DNA from: Citrus sinensis
Lineage: Eukaryota; Streptophyta; Magnoliopsida; Sapindales; Rutaceae
Direction of reading: 5' to 3'
Assembly (NCBI RefSeq): GCF_022201045.2
Contig: NC_068564.1
Location: 3,720,001 to 3,784,000 of the forward strand
Length of the DNA stretch: 64,000 nucleotides
This document shows, piece by piece, positions 1 to 12,000 of the stretch. The notes beneath the pieces were generated by a model that was not told the DNA's origin, did not search any database, and saw only the letters and a list, made by a program, of their open reading frames with translations. The position numbers and the translations under genes were made by a program. How positions within the stretch are numbered: the stretch's first letter is position 1; the number at the start of each line of letters is the position of its first letter.

Positions 1-1640
1 TAACTAGGTTACCTGCGAGATACATGCTTTTGGGAGAAACCTATACGGCTATCTCAGATGAACATGTACAAGATCCCACTAGTTACAACGAAGCTCTAAT
101 AGATAAAGATGTTGAATTTTGAAAAAGGCCATGAATCAAGAAATGGAATTTATGTATTCCAATAAAGTCTGGGAACTTGTAGAGGCACCAAATGGGGTAA
201 AATCTATAGGGTGCAAGTGGATCTACAAGAGAAAAAGAGGAGTAGACGGAAGGGTGGAAACATTTAAAGCAAGATTAGTAGCCGAAAGGTTTACTCAAAA
301 AGAAGGTATCAATTATGAGGAAACCTTTTCTCTGGTTGCTATGCTTAAATCCATCAGGATTCTGCTCTCCATTGCTGCAGTTCTAGATTATGAAATTTAG
401 CAAATGGATGTCAAGACTACCTTTCGTAATAGGCATCTTGAAGAAAACATCTACATGTAGTAACCAGATGGATTTATACAAAAAAGACCAAGAACACATG
501 GTATGTAAGTTGCAAAGATCCATTTATGGATTGAAGCAAGCATCCCGGTCATGGAACATCAGATTTGATCAAGCGATTAAATCGCTTGGATTCATTCAGA
601 ACATTGATGAACCATGAGTATACAAGAAAATTCAGGGAAAATTTGTAGCCTTCCTAGTTCTTTGTGTGGACAATATTCTCCTGATTGGAAACGATATATG
701 AGTATTGACTACAATAAAGATTTGGTTAGCAAAACAATTTGATATGAAAGACCTGGGAGAGATAAGTTATATTCTTGGTATCAAGTTACTACGAGACCGG
801 AAGAATAAAACTTCAGCCTTGTCTCAAGCGGTCTATATCGATAAGATGTTGGCTAGATTTAGCATGGAAAATTCCAAGACTGGTTTATTACCATTCAGAC
901 ATGGAATTACATTCTCTAAGGATCAATCACCTAAAACATCTGAAGAGATAGAGAGAATGAGACGAGTTCCCTATGCAGAAGTTGTGGGAAGTCTCATGTA
1001 TGCCATGCTTTGCACTAGGCCAGACATCTGTTTTGCGGTAAGGATGGTTAGCAGATATCAATTTAATCCTGGACCTCAAATACTGGACTGCAGTCAAGCA
1101 TATAATGAAGTATCTGAAAAGAACTAAAAATTATATGCTTGTGTATTCCGGTGATGATCTCATTCCAGTGGGTTATACTGATTCTGACTTTATGTCAGAT
1201 AAGGATTCCAGAAAATCAACTTCCGGCTATGTGTTTACATTAGGAAGTGGAGCTATTAGTTGGATGAGTGTGAAACAATCTTGTATCACAGACTCAACAA
1301 CTAAAGCTGAATATGTGGCTACATCTGAAGCTGCAAAAGAAGCTATATGGCTCCGCAAGTTCCTACGAAATCTTGAGGTGGTACCTGTTGTAACTGCACC
1401 CCATAAACTATTTTATGATAATGGTGGTGCGGAAACTCAATCTAAGGAACCAAGGAACCACAAGAAACAAAACATACTGACGGGAAGTATCATCTTATAA
1501 GGGAATAGTGTAGAAAGGTTATATGACAGTACCCCAAATGACATTAGATGCTAAATGGCAGATCTTATTACAATGGCCATTAGTGGGAAACCTTTATAAC
1601 CTGCACTTAGAGCCCTAGAGCATGTACAATATGCTAGATA
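1..1640 (+). pseudogene. Decayed Ty1/copia pol: reverse transcriptase and RNase H
   Basis: Translated fragments in three frames match the copia reverse transcriptase (RVT_2) followed by RNase H. Motifs seen in order are GCKWIYKRK, YGLKQASRSW, LGEISYILGIKL, VGSLMYA, TRPDI, then GYTDSDF, KSTSGYVF and KAEYVA. The frame breaks near 120 (one base lost after GAATTTT), at a TAG near 399 and at a TGA near 616. The RT active-site motif, normally YVDD, reads CVDN near 668-679, so catalysis would be lost even in an open frame. The gag and integrase parts lie outside the window on the left. The 3' LTR follows directly, after a purine-rich stretch. This is a dead element, and the family assignment is secure. 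Confidence 0.93.
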
Positions 1641-1663
1641 TGCTTTGAGAGCTAGTTGGAGAT

Positions 1664-3178
1664 TGTTGGGAAAATATGCTCTTTAAAAGCATATGTGTTT
1701 ATTTAATTGTAATAAACAATTTTTCTGATTAATAAAATAAATGAAGTATTTTATTCAAATATCTTAATTGCATTAATATTTGTATTAAAGTCCATTTAAT
1801 CATATTATATGTATTTATGTGATCACCATGTAGATTCACAGAAGACATAAATACAAGTTATCTTATGATTAAATAAATTTAGTTCGCAGTTGATAAATAA
1901 AGTTGGGCACTTTATTTAGGTATAGACTGTAATAAATTCATTGAATGATTTGTCTTAATCATGTATGAATTTATTGATGTAGTGCGACTACATTGAACAG
2001 GATCACATATGAGATTTAATTAACTTTGTAATAACTGTCAGACTTATTAAATCTCATAGGCATTGATTTTACTGTAATCTTAATCTTGAGTTAATTATGA
2101 TTTCATGATTGTAATTGTTATTCCATTTGAGTTACCAATGGGCACGACACATACTTGTGGTCAAGATTACCCGGTATCTTGGTGGGAGCAATTATGAGTA
2201 TTGGAGTTATGGATTAACAATATAGAATTTGTACAACACATCTCTTGATGGGTTTTCGGCACTTGATCATAGAATTCTCTGGCCAGAGTGTGTCAACATA
2301 TTTAGTATGTTGAAAATGATCATTAGAGAAAACCAGTAAGTATCAAGGAATAAGATGTTATTAAATTGATTGGACAGTTGAGATATTAATTTAATTAACG
2401 ATGTGGTACAAAGGATTGTGCAGTAAAGAAATCAATGTGGCTTGGGACGAATTATTATTCGAGCATACAATTATGGAAGTCAGTTCCAATCTTTTAGTGG
2501 AGTAGATTTAGAATTAAATAATTGGGCTAGTTTAATTACATGCCTAATTATTGTAGCCACTATTGTATGTTCCCAAATGATCCCCGAGTTAGCTCATTTA
2601 ATTGACTGCACCACTACTGGACTAATAAGTAAGATAACTAGTTATTTGGGTTAAAAGTCTAAATATATCATTTAGTGGGAGGCTCCATTTAATTAGCTTT
2701 TGTATAAGGGGCCTTATGTTATTTTACAAGGTGGGTCCCCTATTGAAAAAGAAAATAACGTGAGTTTTATTTAGGGCATTATTTGGAGCCTAGGGTTTTC
2801 ACTAAAGGGAGATATATAAAGCTTATTTTCTCAAAAGAAAAGGGAGAAGCCACTTTATACAGATCGGAGAATAAGATTTTTCTCTCTATTGTTGAGAGAA
2901 AAATTTTCTCGTGCTAGTTGCTTTGGTAGTGATAAAGGCGCCCACACGTCAAGTGCAGATCGAACTTGAGTCATAACCTGGAAGATCGTTGGTGACAGTT
3001 CGTGATTTAACAAGCGTGGTGGTGACGGATCGTGATCTAGGAGCCTAAATCACTTCAGCGGAAAAAGCCAACTCAGATTTTCAAGGTACGATTTCTGGAT
3101 TACGTATTCCTATATATTATATGAGAGCAGTCCTTAAAAGGTTTTATAAAATTTTAAAAACCTGATTTTTCCCCAACA
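1664..3178 (+). repeat. 3' LTR of the copia element
   Basis: It begins TGTTGGG and ends CCCAACA, a perfect 7-bp inverted terminal pair, immediately downstream of the RNase H remnant and a purine-rich tract (GTTGGAGAT). A TATA-like box TATATAAA lies at 2813-2820, suited to a U3/R boundary. At 1,515 bp it is long for a copia LTR. The 70-codon ORF inside (2442-2654) shows no family motif and is probably chance. The 5' LTR is outside the window, so the pair and the target duplication cannot be compared. Confidence 0.85.
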
Positions 3179-3560
3179 TATGTATCTCCATGCATGGGTT
3201 TTGGCTGACATTTGTCACAAGAAAAATGCCACATAACCTCTCCAATTGACTATAAGTTGCTTATATAAAGGCCAAGACTTCTTATTTTTAGGGAAGAGAG
3301 AAAAAATGGTAAAGAAATGCTGTCATTCTCTCTTTAGATTCTCTCTCTATAATCAAATTTGAAAGGTTGACTTGAGCGTCGGAGGGTTATTGCCAGCAAC
3401 CTCGGCACCCTTTGATAATTGTTTCTTTTTGCAAAACAATTAACCACAAGGAGACATGTGATTTGAGACACTTACCTCAAGGAAAAAAATAAGCCACAAA
3501 ACTCGATTTAGAAGAAAGTCCAAAACACAAATAAATCACTGTACATTGAGCAAAAATTTG
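3179..3560 (+). repeat. LTR-like fragment (R-U5 style)
   Basis: A TATATAAA box near 3260 is followed by CT-rich sequence and then TTGACTTGAGCGTCGGAGGG near 3366-3385. That motif resembles the U5 region of several plant LTR elements. No matching partner, PBS or clean ends are visible, so this is a tentative call on a short remnant. Confidence 0.35.
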
Positions 3561-4055
3561 CATCAACAAATGAGAATAATCTCTTTTCTTTAGTATAAAA
3601 TTGATCAACCAATCATAAACAATGTAATTAAAGCGGCTCTAATCTTAGAGATGGGGGGCTTTGCTTGAACTGTAACTTAGCAAATAAACAGTATTTGGGG
3701 GTGTGCCGGGGGGGGGGGGTGGTTGGGGAACCTCATGATTTCTGCTAGGTCGTTTAATTTAATAAACCTTCTTCTGGTTGATTTTCCCATCACCTTGTTT
3801 CAAGTTTCGAGTTTCATCGTCCTTAGACCTTCTCAGCTTTAAAGATGAATCCAGCTTGTAGTTATGGTTCAATTTATATAAAGGGATGCAAATACTGTCA
3901 CATTAGTCCCAAATACTAGCTTTGAAGTTTAATTCGACTGATAAAATTAATGAATAAGGACATCATTAGTTTCAGCAAATTATGTTGTTTCCTTACACTT
4001 TAAATATGCTATAATTGCGATACATGAAGAACAGGAATTCAAATGTAGATATCTT
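3561..4055. other. Intergenic, 3' flank of the GH9 gene
   Basis: AT-rich sequence with a short poly-G run near 3710-3718. I see no coding segment or RNA gene. It presumably contains the 3' UTR and polyadenylation region of the minus-strand endoglucanase gene. Confidence 0.5.
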
Positions 4056-6211
4056 CTAAGGATGAGGATATGCTTTGAAGTAAGACAATACTCCAACAAA
4101 AGGTGCATTTATGTATGTGGTAGGTTCTGATTGTGACCAATTAATCCTAGTATCATTGTACTGATCATTGATATCAGGTCCTCCAACAATTGCTCCTGTA
4201 AGCAAGTTAAAATTGGGATATTTGCTTTTGAAAAAAATGCTGCCCTCTAGACATTTTACATGCTTTGGATGTGTATCAATGGAAGGTAAGGAAGAGCCAC
4301 GATGATGTATTCTTCTGGGAAACTTTCTGCCATATCCCACCATGTATGACATACTCAAAGGATTGCTTCCTAGTAAATAATCAGCCTGCAGTCAATTTAA
4401 CACCAATTTCATGTAATGAATATAGAGTCATTCTCCAGTGCTGACTTTTGGCGTGTTACTTGAATTTCAAGTAATCAACAATAGATTATAGAGTCATTTT
4501 CTAATGCAGACGCCTATACGTCTTGAATTTAACATAGATTTTAGGCTAGATGAGAAATGTAGGAGCATACCTGGGTTTTTGCTACTTGTATGAGCCTGGA
4601 TGGAGTGACAGCTATATTGCCACACTCAAGGCTTCTATGGAACCTTGTCAAATAGCGTGAATAAACAAGGAGAAGAAAGGACATAGCTGTAACATGTTGC
4701 GAGTTACTTCCTCCAGGTTTGAACAGTAAACCACCTGATAAATTATATATATTACTCATTAACTTTCAATTTTTTTAAAAAAAATTATCTAAAATGTCTA
4801 CGCGTCTAACTCAGTTTGAGCTACAGAATGTTACCTGAAGAGTATGTGACAAGCTTGGTTGGTGATTCGGGCAATACAGAACAAATAAATTTGTCAGCGT
4901 GCCGAACAAAAGGATCGGATTTAGATGTATTCATCACCAACTGTGAAGACATCATATAATAAAAATATTAGATTTTGGATTAATGTGTTCTAATTGATTA
5001 TAAAGGGGAGAAAAAAATGTTGTATGTTTACTCTGGAAATGAGCACGTTGATGCCAGCATGCTTGGCATCCCATCCGAATTCTGCAAAGCTACCACCTAC
5101 GAATAGGGCTTCTTTGGATTGTCTCATGGTCGAATTTTCCAGGTAGTGAATGTTATCAACAACATATTTCATATAACTTTGTCTGTTGGTGGCTTTGAAT
5201 AACCAGGCTGCTGCCCATATTAATTCATCCTGGAAAGCAGAATCCATAAAATTCTGTACTTGTGAATTAAGTTTTGGGCAATAATGTTGCAAATGAATAA
5301 ATTTTAATTCTCTAGCTACTCTTTAGTCGATACCATATAGCCATCAAAATCGCAATAATAAGGGCAGACCCCACTCCCGACGCTGGTGTTATAAGAGCCC
5401 TGATACTGATCCGCAAATTGAAAAACCTATTCCAGGATTAAAAAAATAATAATAATAACGATAATGATTACTCGTCAATTGAAAACATATGTTAGATGAC
5501 TGGTTTGGTGCTCAAGTACCTGAGATGCTCTCTGGAGAAGAATTTTAGAGTATTGTGAATTAACGGACTTGAAAACAATGGAAGAAGCTGCTAATGCAGC
5601 TGCAATTTCAGCAGAAACCTCCGAACCGGGATTTGTTGTATTAACAACATAGGAGGTTCGAGGAGTGTCCATGTCTTCAGGTCTCTCCCAGCAATTGTGG
5701 TCAGCATTGGGCTCACCAACTTGAGCAATAACTTTTCCTGGAACGCTGGTGGCTTTCAGGAAATAGTCTGTTCCCCACTTCAGAGCTTCTTGTGCATTTT
5801 TCTGCTCTGGGCCCATATGACTGCCGAATTCTAATATGCTCCAAGCCAGCATCGTTGTTGTAAAAGCCATTGGAAAACTGAATTTTATGTTGTCGCCAGC
5901 ATCATAATAACCGCCCACCAAGTCTACCTGAAATTGTTCACCAAAATATTGTAAACGTGTTTTATTATCAGAGAATTGAATGTTCATCTAAACAGCGAGA
6001 GGCTTACACCAACATCAGTGCCGTCACGAAGAGCAGAATCCTTCCTCCAAGTCATCCTTTGAGTAGATGGTAGCTTCCCTGACCTCTGGCCTTCAAAGAA
6101 CAAAACACACTTCGACAATGCGTCGCCATAATCGTGTGAAGCCACTCCCACTACCAAAATCATCCCCACCAATCCTAACAACATTTGGATGCTTCTATAT
6201 TTTCCATTCAT
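4056..6211 (-). CDS. GH9 endo-1,4-beta-glucanase (endoglucanase), 7 exons
   Basis: Secreted glycosyl hydrolase family 9 enzyme that hydrolyses beta-1,4-glucan (cellulose or glucan) in the apoplast. Exons I resolve on the minus strand: 6211-6008, 5927-5520, 5426-5334, 5229-5032, 4940-4835, 4734-4571 and 4385-4056. All introns are GT-AG and the spliced frame is open for 500 aa, the usual length of plant class B enzymes. Residues 1-25 form a signal peptide ([15 protein letters not shown]) ahead of HDYGDAL. The catalytic YYDAGDN motif (D77, D80), the HHR motif (H418-H419) and the second GH9 signature (D469, E478 in QSEP) are all present. There is no membrane anchor (class A) and no C-terminal CBM49 (class C). 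The start is chosen because the signal peptide begins there. A small oddity is GYM in place of the usual GYQ at the exon 3/4 junction. A pseudogene copy and a last-exon copy lie upstream in the same orientation. Intactness is inferred from sequence; expression is unknown. Confidence 0.92.
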
Positions 6212-7189
6212 TTTTTATCTTTCAAGTTCTAACTCCTGTCAGCCCACCACCATTCACAAATGAAACTTAATTAAGCTTCTAAGTTCTAAGCAATGATGTG
6301 AAGTCTATGCAAGAAATTTATCACCTGTACCATTTCAGAATAGGTAGGAACATAAAGCTCTTGCATAAAATTTCAATGGCAAATATTATACTATAAAAAG
6401 AGGCACCGATTAATTGTTTTTAATCATGAGTAAATTCCTATATATGCAAGGTCCACACTGTAAGAGTCATAATTATTTGGCTTGATTATATTAAGCGGCA
6501 TTATGGTGGCAAATAGTGCCTGATTTAATTCTCTATAATTGGTACTTTCTTCTTTCCTTGGGAATTCAACATTGCAATGCTCATAAAACACAATAGAAAG
6601 GCTTAAAATTCTCTCCCTACGACTAGGGCAAACATATAGGTTGTCTTTGCACGGGGTAAAGAAAGGGCAAAAAATGATGTTCTTGTAGAAAATAAAGACA
6701 ACTGTAAAATGGATATCAAGATAAATAGAAAGAAAATAGAAGGCAAGTCAAAGAAGATAATCAAGAATTGATGGAAGAAAAATCAAGAGATTCAAGATTT
6801 CCAACTAAATTCATCCTTCTTTTCCATTTTTTCTTTTATTTATTTCCATGATTTCTCTCCAGTTGGTTTAATATTCCCATATACATCCTGCTAACTTTAT
6901 GTTGTATAATACTATCCAAATCAGGAGAGAATCAAACTTATGGTAACCCCAATTTTCTTCTCTTTTTTGGTCTAAGTATCCCAACTAGCTACTTCAATCA
7001 ATAAAGTTTCTTCTGTTTGAATTGACGCTGACCTTGGTCCAAGTTCCATTATCTTTTACCATTTTATAGAATGCAGCAATTGCCAAGAAAAAGCTAAAAG
7101 ATTCGTAAAATCGACACGTTTACTGAAGTTTCAGCTAGAAGATTCTGATTTCTGCTAGCTGCTAAGGATACTTAGATAAATAAAAGTTT
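6212..7189. other. Promoter-side region of the GH9 gene
   Basis: Non-coding. About 6290-6430 resembles 10580-10740 upstream of the pseudogene copy, including the shared words GTGAAGTCTATGC and ATATTATACTATAAAAA. The duplication therefore included upstream DNA. I could not define a clear TATA box for the minus-strand gene. Confidence 0.5.
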
Positions 7190-10100
7190 CTAAGGATTGG
7201 GATTTCCTTTGAAGTAAGCCAAAACTCCTACAAACGTTGCATTTATATTTGGCTCGGATTGTGAACAATTAAGCCGATTTTCTTGTAGTTACCATTGATA
7301 TCAGGTCCTCCAACAATTGCTCCTGTAAGCACATTCAAATTAGGATCCTGTCTTTTGAAGAATTTGTCGCCATCGTGACACTTTATACGCTTTGGATATT
7401 TAGCAATGGAAGGTAGTGTAGAGCCTCGATGATGTATACTTTGTGGGAACTTTTTGCCGTATCCCACCATGTATGACATTCTCAATGGATTGCTTCCTAG
7501 TAAATAATCAACCTGCATCCATTTTAACACTTTATTTTCAGGTAACCAATAGCTGATTAAATCAGTAGACAATACTCTTGCTGTTAAGAATCTTTTATAA
7601 GATATGTGTTAAGAATCTTTTATAAGATATGAATTCAACTGCATCTGATGCGTAAGCAATCAATTTTAGGGTGTGTTTGTAATTGCTGTTTTCTGTTTAG
7701 CTATGAAAGTACAGTAGCTATAAGGTATTTGATAAACACCAACATTTATAGGACAAAGAATATTTACTTCTCACCCTGTCGTTCATCGTTAGACAGAATG
7801 AGGTGTTTGATGAAATGAACTAGTTGTTCGACGTATTGTCTCAGTGAACAATTCTTCACCAGGCCTCATCAGCGATATCATTTACATGATCAGTTGGTGA
7901 CTAAGAAAATGTTGCTGACATGTTAGGTGAGTCATCAATTCTTTAAGAATATTTTAGATCCATTGCAGGTAAGCTAAAGGTTGAAGCGAAGAGAAACGCA
8001 ATTGTCCTTTGTAAAGGACAATGCGCAGCAGCTGTTAGATCAAAAGAGTTTATCTGAGAAGAAGATCATTACCCCATTTATAAGTGGTTGCCGCCAATTC
8101 CATATTTCATGGACGCAGGTTAGAAGCCAAAACAGCTGAGCTCAATGCCAAACATTGTCTTACTAGGTTACTGTCTTAATTTTTATCACTTTTGACAAAG
8201 AAAGTCTCCCGCAATATGTGCTGTTATTAGAACATAACAGCTGCACAGCCCACGACTGGAAATTAATAGTTGGGATCAAGAAGGCATACCTGTGTTTTCG
8301 CCACTTGTACAAGCCTAGATGGAGTGACAGCAATGTTGTCACACTGAAAACTTCTATTGAACCTTGTCAACTACTAAGAATAAACAAGAAGAATAAAGGG
8401 CAAAGCTGTAAAATGTTGCGAGTTGCAGCTTCCAGGTTTGAACATTAGACCACCTGATATGTGGATACTCTTTTTTCTTTTTTTTTTTTGGCAAAATGCA
8501 TATATCTTTTCAAATCAACTAGCTATTATTTTGTTTCTTAGGCAAGTTTGAGTTACAGAAAATACTACCACGAGAGTATGTGCCCATTTGGTAGGTGATT
8601 CATGCAATACAGAACAGATAAATTGATCGGCATGGCGTACAAACGGATAAGATTTGGAGGCGTTCATAACCCATTGTGAAGACAGGAAGGGAAAAAAAAA
8701 AAAAAGATGGTGCAATGATGTGTTGTATAAAATTGAGAACATGCAATGATGAGTTATAATTAGAAAACAGAGATGTCAATAATAGGATTATCCGGAAACA
8801 AGTATGCTTATGCCAGCATGCTTCCACTCCCATCCGAATTCTTAAAACATATCGCTGATAATCTCAGCTTTGTCAACAACATATTTCCAATATCTCTGTG
8901 TGTTGGTGGCTTTGAATAACCAGGCAGCAGCCCATATCAATTCATCCTGGAACACAAAATCTATAACATTTTTAACCTGTAAATTTAATTTTTGGATACT
9001 TTTGCCGAGCAGACTGCCCAATATTTTGTAGTCTGTACCATGTAGCCACTAAAATCGAAATAGAAAGGGCAGACCCACCTCCAAAGCTTGGATTATAAGA
9101 GCCGTGATACTGATCTGCAAATTGAAAGACCTACTCCAGGAAAAAAAAAAAAAAAGAATACTAAAGATCTTATAAATTCAAAACTTATTTTAATGAAAAA
9201 GAAACAATCTCAAGTACCTAAGATGCTCTCCGGAGAAGAAGATTGGAGTACTAAGAATCAGCAGACTTGAAGACGAATGAAGCTGCGAATGCTGCTGAGA
9301 TCTCAGCTGAAACTTCTGAACCGGGTTTTGTTGTATTAGCGACATACGAGGTCCGGAGACTGTCCATGTCTTCAGGCCTCTCCCAACAGTTGTGATCACT
9401 TTTGGGGTTACCAACTGAAGCAACAACTTTTCCAGGGATACTCGTGGCCTTCAGGAAATAGCATGTACCCCATTAATGCATGTTCGTGTTCTGAGCTCAT
9501 AAGATGACCAAATTCTAACATCTCCATGCCAGCACTGTTGTTGAGAAAGCCATCGGAAACTGAATTTTACGTTGTCAGCAGCGTCGTAATAATCTCCAGC
9601 TAGATCTAGCTGAAACATTTGTTACGTAATTAATGAGTATTGAATAAATAATAAAAATGTAATAAACAATTCATCAAATTATACCTTTAGTATCTATATA
9701 ATTGAACATAATCCTCCCACTGAAATTATTCAACTAACTAGAAAGTTGAGTGAAGACCAATTTTACAATTCAATTTTTTGCTCGAAAGCACCCACAATTA
9801 ACCACTTCCTAGTATGAGATTATACTTATTTTCTTAAGTTTTTTATTTATTACATGATGTGATTATTTACTTGTTTGTAAGTTATTTTCAATAGTGAAAT
9901 TTTTTGACATCACTATTAAAAAAAGAAAAGAGATTAGTACTTAAAAGGTTTTGGTCTTAGGCCTGAAATTTGCTGGAGTCATCCCTGTCCTCAAAAACGA
10001 AAGAAGTTTAAAGAAAGATAGATAAATTCATAGATAGATGGATAGACTTACACCAACATCAGAGCCATCCCGAAGAACACAATCCTTCCTCCAAATCATT

Positions 10101-10246
10101 CTTTGAGTAGAAGGCAATTTCGCAGACCTCTGGCCTTCAAAGAGCAAAATACGGTTTGGCCAAAGCATGCCCATAATCATGTGAAGCTGTCACTCTTACC
10201 ACTACCATCATCCCCACCAACCCTAACAATATTTTCCACTTATCAT
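7190..10246 (-). pseudogene. GH9 endoglucanase pseudogene (tandem copy 2)
   Basis: All seven exon equivalents of the intact neighbour can be followed in order and orientation, but most are broken. Exon 1 (about 10246-10062) has frameshifts and stops early. Exon 2 (about 9612-9217) has DAAD in place of the catalytic DAGD and a frameshift shortly after. Exon 3 (about 9148-9040) shifts frame at the VCPFY segment. Exon 4 (about 8952-8795) has an internal deletion and a stop. Exon 5 has lost its acceptor AG (CACAA for CACAG near 8692) and its donor region. Exon 6 (8453-8290) keeps the 164-bp length of copy 1 but carries two consecutive stops (TAGTAG). The last exon (7515-7190) is open to GNYKK and then shifts frame before the SEP signature. 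It cannot encode an active enzyme. The last-exon open frame (7243-7572) still shows [14 protein letters not shown] and HHRGS. Confidence 0.92.
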
Positions 10247-11120
10247 TTTTTTGTACCCTCCACCCACTACCTTAAGTGTTCTACTAGAGTTAAGAATGAT
10301 GAATTTGTTTGTTTACTAAGAAAATGGAAGGAAAAATCAGAGAAGCAAGAAAGAGAAAATCTTGTATTTTATTCATGAGTAAATTTGATTAGTTACACAC
10401 GTTCATATACTATGATATGGAATCTTCTTCATTCTGTTAACACACGCTGGATTAGCTAAGCTAGTAACGAAAACTAACTTGCCAGATAGGCAGCCACGTC
10501 AGCATGGATGTTTAACTAACAACATTAATCAGCATGTGATTAATGTTTAATCAATTTAATTATCTTAACAACTAGAAACTTAATCTTCAGTCATGTGAAG
10601 TCTATGCTGTGCAAATTTTCATACATTAACTACCATTTCAAAAAGGAGCTTGGAAATTTGTAGATTCTACTTGAAATCTAAAACGTAATATTATACTATA
10701 AAAATAGGAAGCCATTAAATTTTATTAATTATGGGTAATGCCTACGTTAGGTAACCATAAAAGTCAATTATTGTTTGCCTACATTAAAAGGTAATATAGT
10801 AATGCTAGCTAGTTGGCTCAAAATTTACCCAAAAATGATAAAAAGTAATAGCTGTTTGCCTCCGTTAAAGAAATTCTCCATCTAATGTTGGTGCAAATGA
10901 AATTATTTGATCCCTTGACCTCTTGCACCAACCAATAGATCTAGATCAACCAACTCAGTTATTCTTTTTGGGATGCATTTCAATAATTTAGTTATAAAAA
11001 AATTAAAAAATTAATTAACATGTCAATCAATAGCCATAACTAGCACTGCAATTCTTTCAAAACACAACTCTCCAGGACTCCATTCAGAAGAGAATTGGGC
11101 AAGTATTATACAAATTCTAA
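10247..11120. other. Intergenic between GH9 copies 2 and 3
   Basis: AT-rich and non-coding. The duplicated upstream block resumes at about 10580, so roughly 10260-10580 is absent upstream of the intact gene and may be an insertion. It contains a perfect 11-bp inverted repeat with a 5-nt loop at 10521-10547. I see no gene. Confidence 0.45.
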
Positions 11121-11445
11121 CTAGTGGGATACACTTTGAAGTAAGTCAAGACTCCAAAAAAAAGTTGCATTTATGCAGGTGGTTTGCTCGATCGATAGTT
11201 TCCAATTACCGATCATCCTTGAACTTATCATTGATATCAGGTCCCCAACAATTGCCCCAGTCAACACGTTCAAATTAGGATATTTCGTTTTGAAGAATTC
11301 ATTGCCATCATGTCATTTTAAGCGCTTTGGATATTTATCAATGGAAGGCAAAGTAGAGCCTCGATGATGTATTCTATGAGGGAACTCTTGGCCATATCCC
11401 ACCATGTAAGACATTCCCATTGGATTCTTCCTAGTAAATAATCTG
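11121..11445 (-). pseudogene. GH9 endoglucanase last-exon fragment (copy 3)
   Basis: The minus strand encodes [25 protein letters not shown] and DKYPKRLK. A stop follows, and further exon 7 sequence then appears ([14 protein letters not shown]) with a frameshift and no intact SEP signature. Exons 1-6 are missing: upstream of about 11445 the sequence passes into an LTR-like element. This is a truncated third member of the tandem family. Confidence 0.85.
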
Positions 11446-11486
11446 TTGAAATTAAACAACACCAGCCCAATATCAAGATCCAAGGG

Positions 11487-12000
11487 TGTTAGAAATAATT
11501 TGAAGTTCAAGCCCAAGCATGAGAAGGTTCTAAATTACGTGGTTATAAACTACATTATAATAATGGAGTGCAAATGAGTGAAGCAATAAGCTATATACTT
11601 TTTTAATGTGAGTGGAAATAATGGAGTACAAACAATAAGTTATATAGTTTTTTAATGTGAGTAATGGAATGTAAACGTGTAAGGCAATGTTGCGCATGGT
11701 TGTAATTTTTTCTTTGTTTTTTTAATGTGTGGACTGCAATGTATTTGCCAAACTATAAATACCCCTTTGCTTGTTTGTATAATCATCCGAGAAGAAATAA
11801 AAAACAAATAAGACATTTAGCCATTGGGTCTTGGTTTGTTTTAAGAGTGTTTCGTGAGTTCTTTTAGAGTGTGTTTTTAATTTCTTTGGATTTTTTTGTT
11901 TTACTCTTTTTATTCAACATAATCATTAATTGGAGAACACTTTTTAGTAGATTAAGGACGACTCAATTTAACCCCACAAAAATTGAACTGGTATCAAGAA
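11487..12000 (+). repeat. LTR-like element with PBS-like site
   Basis: The segment begins TGTTAGA, carries a CTATAAATAC TATA-like box near 11753 and reaches ACCCCACA at 11978. TGGTATCAAGAA follows at 11989, close to the TGGTATCAGAGC primer-binding site (initiator Met tRNA) used by copia and TRIM elements. No coding domains and no second LTR are visible. The neighbouring GH9 fragment ends about 40 bp to its left, so this element may mark the truncation point. Confidence 0.5.

Noticed and set aside
2442..2654. 70-codon ORF inside the copia LTR
   Set aside because: No motif and located in U3. Treated as chance.
8218..8448. 76-codon plus-strand ORF
   Set aside because: Antisense shadow of GH9 pseudogene exon 6.
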